NCBI GenBank assembly: GCA_025558075.1
Contig: JAHLKF010000011.1
Coordinates: 248,001-312,000, forward strand
Source: Gaertneriomyces semiglobifer
Lineage: Eukaryota; Chytridiomycota; Chytridiomycetes; Spizellomycetales; Spizellomycetaceae
Reading direction: 5' to 3'
DNA: 64,000 nt
Part shown: in pieces, positions 44,570 through 55,835 of the stretch
Layout: each line of letters opens with the position of its first letter
Numbering within the stretch: the first letter of the stretch is position 1
Position numbers and translations under genes: made by a program
Notes under the pieces: model-generated
The model's input: only the letters and a program-made list of their open reading frames with translations
Database searches by the model: none
What the model was told of the DNA's origin: nothing

Positions 44570-45609
44570 ATGCACGCAGCTCGTTTGATTCCTGCCTGTC
44601 GGGGCTTGTCAATTGCCTCCCCGTTTAGGCATCAACCCTCCCGTCTGCTTTTTCAACGAGCACCGGGATTGGCGAAATCGTTCCACAGCACCCGATACAA
44701 ACGCCACACAAGTCCCACTGATCCCAATGAGCCCCAATCGGAATGCAAAGAACCTACAACCCAATCACTCATCTCCATTCCGCAATTATTGAAAAATAAC
44801 CAAGAATGTATGTGCCGTAAGAGATTCACGGCATGGGCATCACGCTGACCTCTCCCACCTTTAGGGGCAGAGCGACTAGCTAAGGAGCGCCCAGGTTTCT
44901 TTGAAGAGCTTGCCAAACAACAAAACCCGCAGCTTCTCTGGATCGGATGTTCGGACTCTCGAGTACCAGCGAATCAGGTGCGCTTTGCCGTGTTCCATCA
45001 TTTGAGCGTTGCGGCTTATTCAATTCATGGTCACTTGTAGCTGATGAATCTATTGCCGGGCGAAGTGTTCGTTCATCGCAACATTGCCAACATTGTGCAC
45101 GCTGCCGATCTGAACAGCCATAGTGTGCTCCAGTATGCCGTGGATGTTCTTAAAGTGCGGCATATCATCGTGTACGTATGCTGTGACACCATGTATATCG
45201 ACGTGTTGCCGCCTAATATTGATGACGACCTTCTTACAGTTGCGGGCACTATGGATGTGGAGGCGTGGCAGCAGCTCTGACCAACAATCAATATGGGTTG
45301 GTCGATCACTGGATTCGAACTGTGAAGGATCTGTATAGCCAACATGAGCCAACATTACGATATTTACCAGAAGATCAAAAACTCGATCGACTGATAGAGC
45401 TGAATGTTGTACGTTCAGTGCAAAGCGTTGCCTTCTCTACCATTTGCCAAAATGCGTGGAGTCGTGGACAACCGCTCTCTGTGCATGGATGGGTTTATCG
45501 ACTCAGCAACGGGCGCATCAAGGATTTGGGGTTCAAATTGGATGGGTTGGACGACCTAAAAGGCGTACATAGGATAGCTGAGCCAGAAGGGGAAACCACA
45601 AAGGCGTAG
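44570..45609 (+). CDS. Beta-class carbonic anhydrase
   Basis: Four exons (44570-44807, 44865-44977, 45041-45171, 45240-45609) give 283 aa. The enzyme interconverts CO2 and bicarbonate. Zinc ligands are all present: Cys in [13 protein letters not shown], and His and Cys in CGHYGCGGV, the latter assembled across the last intron. The catalytic Asp-Arg pair is in CSDSR, and HRNIAN is conserved. The N-terminus ([16 protein letters not shown], Arg-rich, no acidic residues for about 45 aa) looks like a mitochondrial presequence. Without splicing the frame breaks three times, so single-frame annotation misses most of the active site. Confidence 0.94.
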
Positions 45610-46277
45610 GTAGAACTTCGTTATCTGTAGGTCTGTACCTGTAAAGTGATCTGTGGATAAAGAGACTGCATGCATAGTCACGCTAATCGGGTCTTAAACG
45701 TGTTGTGGGATTTGCTGAACGCATTGTTTATTCTCAGGAACCTTTCGGTGAGAAAAAGGGGTGAGAAAGTACCGTTCACGCTATGCATATCGAAGAAGGA
45801 CGCTTGCTAATTCTATCATGGGTTGGAGGTGCGTGGGACGGATACAAGCCCACTCTGCACAACTTACGCTGCTAAACTGGTAGCACGTTTTTGAGGAACT
45901 AACCGCATCGGCTCACCCGAATGTAAGGAAGATCCCAATCGGTTGTCGGCCTTTGCTGGCTTTCAAGTTGTCTAAACTGTTAATGGACAAAATATCGAGC
46001 GTCCACGGAGGGCCCCTTGTTGCTGATGTGCACTCTATTCATTCTTTGACGAAGCGACACCAGCCGGCAAACAACCTGCCATCGGGGAATGTCCGATGAA
46101 CCCAAAACTGTGGCATGTTATCTGAGATGATGCATGTTCGGATCGTGTGGACGTACTTCGCCACGTTCCGAGCATCAATTCCCACAAGTATTCCCTCCAG
46201 TATGCGAACATCCTTGACAAGTGTAGCCGGTTGCGATTTGGTCGGAAGTATTTTGGATTACGATTGCATTTGGCAAA
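45610..46277. other. Possible unannotated exon(s), plus strand
   Basis: After a good acceptor (TAG at 45881-45883) a 72-codon frame runs to a stop at 46097-46099 with ordinary protein composition (for example VFEELTASAHPNV, GGPLVADVHSIH). A second good plus-strand frame covers about 46122-46282 (INSHKYSLQYANILDK). I could not join them into one consistent model or name a family. They may be the 5' part of the small gene that follows. Confidence 0.35.
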
Positions 46278-46611
46278 ATGGAAGTGACAGGGATAGATGT
46301 ACGTTTTGTCAGCTGAATACACTGCTACCTGCCGAGGCTGGGCCCATATCCTGAGCACCACGTAGCTGGAGATGATGTCGCCGGATCGTATTGACAAACA
46401 ATTCAACAAGCTATTACAAAGCGAATCTCCGAAATCGAGGACCACAATTGTGGAGATCAACACACATGTGCCACCCTGGTGGAAGGATGAAGGGCACTTT
46501 GACAATTGTACAATCATCACCGGGTATGTAATCTGCTGCTTGAAGATGTGGCCAAAGCTGTACTACATTGACAGAACTTGGGGCGGAAGTGTTTCTGAAG
46601 TGTCTGGATGA
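46278..46611 (+). CDS. Small spliced gene, unidentified
   Basis: A short model 46278-46298, 46366-46523, 46575-46611 gives 71 aa with canonical GTACGT and GTATGT donors and correct phases. The middle exon has good coding character (IVEINTHVPPWWKDEGHF). An alternative reading keeps 22 nt as an intron and continues into a frame ending near 46669. Upstream coding-like segments suggest this may be only the 3' part of a longer gene. No family is recognised. It lies between the carbonic anhydrase and Med18 genes. Confidence 0.3.
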
Positions 46612-46962
46612 GGATCAGCCGCAATGTTTTGGTTCGTCATCGCAGGCTTTGGTGAATGATTTATGATCAGTTTTCGCATGGAGCTGGGCTGGCCCTGATG
46701 AGGGAGACATTGGTAACTTCGAACCCCGTGCCACCGAGGAAGAGAAGAAGGGGCTTACAAAAGCAAAGCAATCACACTTGCACACGAGAACGAAGAGGTC
46801 AAATCCAAAATGCAGCATTCAAAGCAGGAGTGTAGCTAGAGCACAGCACCATAACCAAGCACCGTAGGCCTCAGCTAGCTGGCTATCAGATGTTCAACAC
46901 ATGATAGGAAACTATATATGTACATAGATATTGTTGACGCCTGACTATTAGTTATGTGCACT

Positions 46963-48066
46963 CTACCGAGTGTAATAGATCCGGTTTTTGAAAACGGTAT
47001 GGTCCACAGCGATCAAGTTCACCAACCTAGTATTGTTTGCCCTCAATGGTTTGCGCATTAAGTGGCAAGAACTTCGGCAGACTTACCCAGCAACGTACGA
47101 AGCAAACTCATAGAGCTTCTCTATGGCTTCCGGTACTCGTTCGCGATGTATTGATGAGGAGAAAACCTCAATGGTCCATGAGGTATCGTCAGGACTTAGT
47201 GGTATTGCAGTTGTTACCTTGTTCTTGTCTTGTAACTGAAGTCTTACGTCAGTATATCTCCCATGCGCAATAACTCGGGCAGGCCCCGGCTTACTTTATA
47301 TATCCGGAATATGTTGATTGTGAGGTTCTTATACGTGAATCTGTAGCCACGCTTGGTATACTCGTAGTTGAATCTAGGCGGAGAGTTTAGCGCGAGGTGA
47401 CGGGAAAAAACGAGGCCTCAAGCCAACCTATAACCAAGCAACTCCATGAATCTGAATGTGTCGCCGGTCACGCTAGATTCGTATACCACTCGTTGGGTGG
47501 CTCTCTTGATGGCGGACGGATTAGGTGGCTCCGGTGCCCCCAGGAAACACAATGTCCTAGATGTTTCACATTAGATGTAGAAGCATTGAAAAGAAATTGT
47601 CCTTCTTCTCACCAATCCCTGTCGTAAAGCTTCCGAAAAGTCCCGTCGGCCCCCAAAACATCTGCCCGAGCTCTAAGCACCACATCGTCGTTACGCGCTG
47701 GACCAAACGGAGTTTCCACTGTCATAGAGAAAGCCAGAAAGTTCACCGCATTGGTTAACGATTGCCGATGACAACTCCATTCGATTGACACGCACCACCA
47801 GGAATAAAGACAATCTCATGTTCCCATAAGGTTTCATTCCCATCGAAGTCGATAGTTCCGCACAGTGCAACCAGGCGATCCAGCAGCTTCAACCGCACTG
47901 TATCCGCCATTTGAGCGTGGAGTGAACATTGAACGTTATTTGTGCGAGGTTTGTCGGCTATTGCGCGTGCTTTTGAAGAAGCTTCTGCGATAGCCTCTTC
48001 GATCGCAGTAACTTGCTGATGCAGCGTCGGAAGCCAAGCACCGACTTTATATGATATTGGTTGCAT
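46963..48066 (-). CDS. MED18: Mediator subunit Med18
   Basis: Six exons (47796-48066, 47613-47718, 47428-47556, 47295-47373, 47087-47235, 46963-47026) give 265 aa. Med18 is part of the Mediator head module, pairing with Med20 and touching RNA polymerase II and the initiation factors. The assembled protein shows the family pattern: a CSLH strand with LLDRLVALCG, the HEIVFIPG strand, VVLRAR, WTLCFLGAPEPP, FMELLGYRFNYEY followed by GYRFTYKNLTINIFRIYK, and a final helix GLVNLIAVDH. No exon alone would reveal it. The 44 residues ahead of the domain are an extension not seen in animal Med18. Confidence 0.9.
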
Positions 48067-48263
48067 CTCCAAAGCTTTGAGGTTGCATGTGTCGTTATCA
48101 GTATTATTGTCGTAGGCAACTGCAGTGTCCTTTCAGCTACTTTCAGAATTTGTCGTTGCCGAGTTCCGCGGACCAAAATCACATTGTTGAATTGAGCTGA
48201 ATTCTTTTTCGCGTCCTACTTCCACATTCCTCATTTTGCGAACTCATTGGCAGTAGTAGTGTT

Positions 48264-51099
48264 ATGCTACTGCGACCAGCCGGCTTCCGCTTAATAGGAC
48301 ACTGGGCATTACGAAGCGCTATTCTTGTAGTTCCGCCCCGATTGCCTCTGACTTCAACCAGAAGTAGCAGTACTTTGAAAACCCGGCGGATGGACGCTGA
48401 GATGGAACGACCCGCAAAACGGGGAAAGTTTGCGAATGAGGACGTGGATGAATCGATTAACACTTCAGCTACGCCTACTTCTACAGATGCTGGGGAACAG
48501 ACACCAGATGAGATCGATCCGACGCAACCCTTGGAAGAAGCTCAAGTAGGAATTACCGAGTATCTACATCCAGAACTTCCGGGCTTCACAGGAGTATTAA
48601 AAGCAAGGTATGGAATGGCGTGGAAGGAATGTAATTGAAGTGCCTAATACATTTTGTGAATAGGGATTACGATTTTATAGTCAATGAAATAACACCGGAA
48701 GGGGAGGTGGTGCATCTCAAAAGCCTCGACTGCCCAACTGAACCAAGCGAAAATGTCGAATCCAGTGTATGTTGCTGACATCCAAAGCAATTGGTGCTGA
48801 TCCTAAACCACAGAATAATGACATTTCTTTAGCCAGCCGAAAACAGCAAAGCGGAGGTGTCGTTAATAATGGACCCATCCATGGTGACCGAAACATTGCG
48901 CACCTTGATATCAGATGAGGAAACAATTGCGAAGATTACGGATGCTATCAGTACTCTTAGAAGTGGTAACGCTGCCTACTCGCAGCAGCTTGCGTCGGAA
49001 ATTGTGCGAATAAGCGTTCCCGACAAAGATCAACGCCGGAATGTTCACAGTGCAATACGAGATGCCTTTGGCGATGTTCTGGACACCACAGGAACACAAG
49101 AAGGTGAAATTGTCTTCACCCCAAAGATCGAAGAGGGAGGGGACCGCAGGAACAGAGGAAAGAACCGTGCCGCTTCCAAGGGGACGCATCGCGGCGTCAC
49201 CAAGGAGCGATACCTGGAATTTACTCTGGTGAAAGAAGGATCAGACACGCTCTCTGCCGTAAATACTATTTCGCGGATGCTCAGGTAAGGGTAACGTAAC
49301 CTTGCGTCCGCGCGTGTGTTCCTTGAAACTGACTGTGTGATAGAATCAAATCGAAGGACTTCTCATATGCCGGCACCAAGGATAGGAAAGCTGTCACAAC
49401 CCAGAAGATGACCCTCTTTCGAACGTCAGCTGAACGGTTGTTCGCTTTGAATAAAGGCCTGCCGTCGGGCTTGAGAGTCGGAGACTTCAGGTGTGACTCT
49501 GTTGAGTTTAAACACCTCGAATGATCCCCTAATCCTGCGCAGGTACCGGAAAACATCTATGGGGTTAGGAGACCTGTCAGGAAATCACTTTAAAATTGCG
49601 TTGAGGTAGGTATCGCCCGCTCACAGCTCGTGAACACCGAGGACTGATCATTTGAACCTTAGAGACGTTAAGCACGAATCAGAAGCTGCCACCAACGCAG
49701 CCCTGGAGATCGTGAAAGCATCTGGTTTTGTGAACTATTTTGGAATGCAACGCTTTGGGACGCGGTCCGCCGGAACATACATTCCTGGTATACACATGAT
49801 AAAGGGTCAATACCAAGAAGCGGTGGAGGCAATTCTGGCTGCCAAACCCGGCGGTAAGCAGAAAACGTTAAACAACGTTGCTTTGGGGACTGATTTAGTG
49901 CAATAGAGCGTGAGGAGTTTGCAAAGGCCAGAGCGCATTGGCAAGAGACGAAGAATGCCGCCACTGCTATCAAGCTCTTTCCGAGGAGTGCTCTTGCGGA
50001 GAGGGCGATATTGACGTTTTTCGAAAAGTCTGGGCGGCTCAATGATTATTGGGGTGCACTGCAAGCGGTAAGCAATGGCCTCACTATGCCGTAATTGACT
50101 ATGAATGAAGTCTTAACAGAATTGTGCCGCAGATACCGCGTAATATGCGCTCGCTTTACATGCATGCCTATCAGAGCTTAGTATGGAATCACATGGTGTC
50201 TGAGAGACTAAAGGTGTATGGACATAGTGTTGTTCTCGGTGATTTGGTGAATGTCAGCGCAGAACAACCGCTCGACCCTTCAGCCGAAGATGGTGCGGAC
50301 GAGGTGGTAAGAAGAAGGGCTCCCGACGCGGATTCAAGGATGCAGGTGGCCGTTGTGAAAACAGACGACGATCTTCAAAAGTACACCATCCATGACGTTG
50401 TGCTGCCGTTACCGGGTTATTCTGTGCTATACCCTGAAAACACTGTGCGCGATAAGTACGCCGAATTTATGAAACCACATGAGCTGGATCCATTCAAGAT
50501 GCGTACGAATAACAGGTGGGGACTCGTATGAACAGAGTAGTTCGGCTACGAGACTTCATCATTAATATTTGCATTACAGAGAAACAAGTCTTCCGGGGGC
50601 ATACAGACACATAGTTGGCCTTCCCAAGTCTTTTAGCTGGTGAGTGATGTGTGATGATTGTGGCAGACTACGAGGGTTTAACCAGGATGGCCAGGGAATG
50701 TGTGCGCTACGATGCTCCAGACGAGAAACTCATGTTGACAGACTTGGATCAAGTGAATGGAGCCGTGCTCGACTTGAATCCTGGTAAGCGTTCCGACTGA
50801 TGTTTACGCACAAACGGGCTGCTGCTGACTGAACTTTCTCAGCTGGGGCTAGATTTGGCCTGGTACTGGAATTCTCACTCAAGACGTCGCACTATGCTAC
50901 CATGTTGTTGCGTGAATGCATGAGGCAGTCGACGACTGCAGCGTACCACGCTCAAATGTCGACAGAACTTGGAATCAACGTCAAAAGCGCAACTGTTGCG
51001 CCCACTGAGGTTGCGGGTGAGAAATCATCTTTGGATATGGATCAACAACCTAGAGAAAGCATTAAGCGCACTTGTGACGGGGAACACGTCACCGCGTAA
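48264..51099 (+). CDS. PUS7: Pseudouridine synthase Pus7 (TruD family)
   Basis: Eleven exons (48264-48607, 48664-48766, 48833-49284, 49344-49490, 49543-49605, 49663-49853, 49907-50067, 50133-50515, 50580-50639, 50695-50783, 50843-51099) give 749 aa. Pus7 converts uridine to pseudouridine in U2 snRNA, tRNA, 5S rRNA and mRNA. TruD signatures: SYAGTKDRKA with the catalytic Asp, the NYFGMQRFG strand, RSLYMHAYQSLVWN, and LPGYSVLYP. An insert of about 60 residues around exon 3 is low-complexity and basic. The first 42 residues are Arg/Leu-rich and lack acids, ahead of a second in-frame ATG (MDAEMERPAKRGKF). Exon 10 could begin at either of two nearby in-phase acceptors. Confidence 0.94.
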
Positions 51100-51291
51100 G
51101 CGCAAACTGGCCAGCACGTTGGTTCTCAGATTAAAAGAACTTTGCAGTAAGCAATAGGCGTATATAGTATTTTCAATGTACATACTATGCATAACATAGA
51201 GGGCAAGTGGTTAGACGTAAGGGCCAGGTGGTAGGTGCTTGACCTTTTGGACGATGTCGGGAGCATTAAAATTCGCCGGTTATACTTTTAG

Positions 51292-51676
51292 CTACTTGTC
51301 GAAGTTGCCGGTTCCAATTGTCTTTGGCCTCAGCATATCGCGCACCAAGGTTCGGTATACGGTAGGTGGAGCCGAGGATCGATACGGTCCGTGGTGACCC
51401 GCCATATAGGTGCGCAAAGGCGGAGTGATCTCTGAGCTTGGGGGATGGAACAAATAGTGACTACCGAAAACGTACTTAGGAAGGATTCGCATAAAAGAAA
51501 CGCACTGAGCAAACCTGATCCTGAATATCTACGGGAAGATTCTGCTCGACGTCTTTTTGCATCGACCTGAATGCAGATTGTACATATCGCGTGTCCTGCT
51601 GGACCCCAGTCTGGATGAGGTGAAAAGCGGTAGCACCCGATAGTAGGCCGGCTACCAACGGGAGGAAAAAGCCCAT
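51292..51676 (-). CDS. Small membrane protein, possibly mitochondrial (Mic12/Aim5-like?)
   Basis: Two exons (51515-51676 and 51292-51429) give 99 aa. A single hydrophobic segment sits at the very N-terminus (FFLPLVAGLLSGATAFHLI), followed by an amphipathic helical stretch and a proline/tyrosine-rich tail. This layout resembles small fungal inner-membrane proteins such as MICOS subunit Mic12/Aim5, but no diagnostic residue proves it. The acceptor used is the second AG of an AGAG pair; the first would shift the frame. It is head to head with DRC8, 237 bp apart. Confidence 0.45.
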
Positions 51677-51913
51677 TCTGTTCGTCTGCGAGCGTGCGAG
51701 TGCGCTTTCCTGTGAGTGCGCGCAAACTCCCCTGCCGTGCTAGTACTGCACCCTCGTCTACGTCTTCGTTTGATGACTGCGAGAAATCCCCCGTCCGGCT
51801 GCCGGTGGGGTCAGGCACACTTGACATATCAATAACACAGTGTCGCGGCTTAACTCCGCAACACGTCGGTGAGCTTTCTTCGAGAGCACCCATCTGACAA
51901 CGGCCCTGACAAT

Positions 51914-52665
51914 ATGCCGCCCAAAGGCAAAAAGTCCAAAAAGCCTGCCTCTGCAGCACCTCCCCCACCACCACCGCTTCCAGAAGATGTGAAGGCCGGA
52001 TATATCAATAGAATAAACAAAGCATTTGCCGTTTTCGCTCTAGGGGAGAATGACGCTCCTGGAGAAGGGTCGAACAAAATGCTGATTGACGTTAGAGAAA
52101 TTGGAACGGTGCTGAGATCACTAGGAATATGTATGAGCGAAGAGGAGTTGAAGGGGTGGGTTGCGGAGGTTCGTTTTGTCAGATAGCTTGGCTAGAGTGT
52201 TGACTTGCTTACCGTGCGTTCTTCGCAGATGCAGGAGGGCGCAACCTCGGAGCAACTGGGATATGTGACTCTAGAAAAATTCACAAGCCTTGCATTACGC
52301 ATCATGCCCTCACGCATACGAGATGATGAAGAGAAATTATTTAGGGCTTTTCAGGTGTGCATTGCGGATCCAATACATCACTCTCGACACCTGAGGGCAC
52401 CCAGTGATAGTCGCTAATGAATATCCCAAAGGCTTTGGACTCAGATCACAAGGGGTATTTGCTGCCAGAGCAGCTCTCTCAACACCTCAGCACGGAAGGA
52501 GAGCCATTTGACAAAGAAGAGCTCGAGGAAATGTTGCGGGTACTGTAATCAACGGCCGCAGTTATTTTAAAAGTTTTCTAACACTACCGCAATATGCAGG
52601 CATGTGCGGACCCAACAGATGGCAAAATATGGTATGAAGATTTTGTAACTGTCCTTGCTCAATAA
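51914..52665 (+). CDS. DRC8: Dynein regulatory complex protein 8 (DRC8/EFCAB2), flagellar
   Basis: Four exons (51914-52168, 52229-52354, 52432-52539, 52600-52665) give 184 aa. DRC8 is a calmodulin-like EF-hand subunit of the nexin-dynein regulatory complex in motile axonemes. The match is close in the segments VDVREIGTVLRSLG-like (here IDVREIGTVLRSLGICMSE), GYVTLEKF, LFRAFQALD, STEGEPFDKEELEEML and DGKIWYEDFVTVL. The acidic loop ligands are partly replaced, as is usual for DRC8, so calcium binding is doubtful. The N-terminus is a Lys-rich and poly-Pro extension. This gene is the best single sign that the organism has a motile flagellum. Confidence 0.9.
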
Positions 52666-52778
52666 AATCGTCCAGAAGCCTCCTGGGTGAGCTATTTGCA
52701 ACGCTTTACGCAGTGTTTACGACAGTATCCCATCAACTAGCAAGAAGTCCGATGACGTCGCGGTGTCAATCTTTGATG

Positions 52779-54271
52779 CTACGGCGGAGTGCGTACTCTC
52801 TCGCCGCGACATTCTGCCAGGGCCTTTTCAGCACACTTACGAGTACTAGCTTTCACAAATGCCCCGCTGCATATGTCTCGTAGTGTGTTCTCGACGTTCT
52901 GAACCCGGTGCGACGATATTGCTAAATGCGCCATTGGATGCTTCACAATGGCTGGAAGCAACTGGATGTACGCGTGATGTACCTGCAACGAAGCCGAAGC
53001 CATTAATTCGCGTAGCCAATGCGATGAAGGCCAACCTTCACCGCGCACCTGCTCATCTTCGGAGTCCACATTCCCAGTTTCCCTTACAGCGATGTCTGAA
53101 AGAACGCCCAAGTCATTCGTGTAGAAAAAGTCTGTAAGACCCGGGTCGTGCAGAATAGTGGTCAACAGCATGCAGTAATGCAAGCGTTCTGCGCGATCGG
53201 CAGCACGATTGAAGTTGAAAATAAGCACTTGGGGCAGTGATTGAAGAGAGTGCGACGTAACAAGTGAGGTGAGTATTGGTGGAATCAGCGGAGGAATTGA
53301 GGGCTTCAAGTTATGATGAGTGTGGAGGGTCGCCTAAGCAGCCTGGTTAGCCCAGGAACCACAATCGCGGCAGTGACAGACAGACAAACAGACCAACAGT
53401 AAAAGCAGATCGGATGTTGTAGGATCATCGTCACTCTTCGGAATATCAATCATGGTAATCACCTCCTGAATGAAATCCGTTCCGAAGTTCTCCAACTCCT
53501 CTAGAGCCAGCTCTCGAGAATCCAACAACCGCTGCAATATTCCAGCTGAGACGCATACACAACATTGAGCCACGTCAAATTTCCTATGCGCGACCGTTTC
53601 AGAGTGTGGTCGTGAAAGTAAGATGGACCGTTTGAGCCGCTTGAGCCAAGAGGATGACAAGCGATGTAAACTGGCGGGCGATGCGCGAAGCAAGGCAGAG
53701 AGTAGGGAATGCACTACGAGATTTGTGTTGGTGTCCTAGTCTGTGGCAGTAAGTAAACGCAAGGACCATTTCGTCGCGATCTACAACACCTACCGGCGTG
53801 CGGTCGTTGATAAGTCCTAGAGCTTGCATGGTTTGATCCGCGTTGTCTTCCAAAAGGCCTGCAACGGCATTCTGGCAAAGAACTGCTAACTGGTATTCAT
53901 TTTTGACATCTGTTTCGTTTCACGTTGATCGCTGACCAAAAGTCGAGAATCCACCACGCTGCGCATACACTTTAACGACCCCACAAGTTTCTGAACCACC
54001 TCTTCCACGACCACTTCAACTTCTTTTGGTTGTTGCACCAGTTCCCGGAGATCTGTGGGCAGATTTGGCAGTTCAACACATAGGTCACACTAGATGTTGG
54101 CTAGAAAAGCCCACCGTGCACCAAATCCTCTAAAACATCTAGCACTTCCATGCTGGTCATTCTGGTGAGTTCATGAGTGCTTCCCTTCGCACGCATATTA
54201 TCGGAAGACGAGTTGAGGATCTCGGACGGCATCCCCCTCAATTGTGAATCTCGCATGTTCGTGAATATCAT
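52779..54271 (-). CDS. Ldb17/SPIN90-like Arp2/3 regulator (exons partly resolved)
   Basis: The last exon (52779-53333) and the one before it (53394-53545) join in frame. They contain the SPIN90/Ldb17 leucine-rich hallmark FNFNRAADRAERLHYCML followed by FFYTNDLGVLSDIAVRE. Further exons toward 54271 (MIFTNMRDSQLRG at the likely start; VKNEYQLAVLCQNAV joined across a 59-nt intron with donor GTATGC) fit the family's helical repeats, but I could not fix every junction between 53545 and 53990. Ldb17/SPIN90 binds Arp2/3 and nucleates linear actin filaments at endocytic patches. It is tail to tail with DRC8. Confidence 0.62.
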
Positions 54272-54437
54272 CAATTGGAGAAGCTTTTAGCGCTTGATCT
54301 TTGACGCCGTGATATCCAAAACAAAACCCGAGGACAGCGAGTGCTTACGTCAGCATCTCCGCTCAACAAGCGCGCCGTGGTTTCCTCTGTTAAACCTTAA
54401 TAACTGACTAAGTGCGATAAACATTTCATCGCGTATC

Positions 54438-55672
54438 ATGGCGGTAGCAGGAGGATCCAAACCAAAACGTCGGGCTTCAAAGCCCAAGGCGAAGAAGTCA
54501 GGCAAAGCAAAAGTTGTCACGCGCACTCGCCTTCCTCGAACGCTTGCAACCACTATCGCCAAATCACTGATCAAGCCGAGCAAAACACAAGCCCCGCTGG
54601 ACCTTGCGTCGTTGAACGAAACAGTCCTCTCTCAAAGATTGGAAGCTTTGGAAGCAGAGCTGAAAGACTGGAAGTTAAAGTGTGATCGGCTGAAGGAGGA
54701 GAATGGGTGGTATGCGGAGGAGATTAGAAGTACCAAGGAAGATACCGAGGTGTATCTGCAGTTCTTAGAGTCAGAAAGACAAGGACGAGAAAAGAAAACA
54801 GAGGAGCTTATAGAGGGAAGCAAAGGCGAATTTGAGGTGCGAGACAGTCCGCCGCATACCTGTTGACGCCCACATTCTAAATGAACGACGTATGTAGCGG
54901 TTTTTAGATCAAAAAAAGAAAAGACAAGAAGAGAACGAGCAAAAGATTGAGGGCCTTAAAGGCAAGATAAGCGAACTGGACGACAATATTCAGCAGAAGA
55001 CCCAGGAGGTAGAAGGCTTGAGTGACGTGATGGTATACAAATCCAAGGCTAAACCATGCGACCTGGAGACATGCTGATCTTTCTGAACATTTCCAGTCTC
55101 GTCGCGCACATCACGAAGCAACTCTTGCTGCATTGCGACGCCAGATCACGCAATCTGAGGCCCAACACATAGCCGCTGTCCATTCACTCGAGAAATCTCT
55201 CCTCCAACAACGCCTTGCTCTCCAGAAGTCCACCCAGCTGAAGCTTACAAAGCTTACTGCAGAGGCAGCCTCCAAAGCCAACACCTACTTGGCCTCCCAT
55301 ATAGATAATTTAGATAAGGAGAACAGCGTGCTGTCAGACCGACTGCGATTGCTGACTGAGCGCATTCAGGAGAAAGCGAATAGGCGAACAGAGTTGCAGG
55401 ACAAAATTAGCAGGTTAGAGAGGGAGCTACAAATAAGGGATGACTTATTAGAGATTCGGCTCCGTGAGGTCCGCAAAGCAGAATTGCAACGAGCAGCAGC
55501 CGTGCATAAGCGGAAGGAGCGCCTGATCAGAGAGCGCCGCAAAATTCTGGAGGGTGTGTTGGAAAAGGGGTCAAAGGCATTTGGAACCATTCTTGGCAAG
55601 AATGGAGAGATCAGGGTGGTAAATAGTGAGAACGCAGCAGAAGGGGGGAAAAGGTTCTCGCGACATTGGTAA
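54438..55672 (+). CDS. DUF4515-type coiled-coil protein (BBOF1/CCDC166-like, probably ciliary)
   Basis: Three exons (54438-54836, 54898-55032, 55097-55672) give 369 aa. A Lys/Arg-rich start is followed by an almost unbroken coiled coil. The pattern LKEENGWYAEEI followed by YLQFLESERQ resembles DUF4515 proteins, which in animals include basal-body and cilium factors (BBOF1, CCDC166). Its neighbourhood with DRC8 fits a flagellar role. The C-terminus as given may be wrong: see the G-tract finding. Coiled-coil similarity is easily over-read, so the family call is moderate. Confidence 0.62.
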
Positions 55673-55835
55673 TCGACGACGATGACCTAGGGTGGGAAAG
55701 CAGTAATAGTGACGATACCTTGGAGTACGCGTGAGTGACCACTAGCTAAACATGTGGGGGCGCCGTCTGGTATTGTGGCGCACATTTTCCTGGGCGCAAA
55801 TGATTCATATTAGTTTTAGGAGATACACTTGGGCT

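Noticed and set aside
46035..46520. Minus-strand 161-codon frame considered as the main gene here
   Set aside because: Rich in Ser, Arg, Trp and His; the plus-strand segments have better composition and splice sites, and part of the minus strand has competing frames.
51330..51974. Minus-strand 214-codon frame
   Set aside because: It runs across the DRC8 5' region and an intron of the small membrane protein gene in the wrong frame; the two-exon 99-aa model has better composition.
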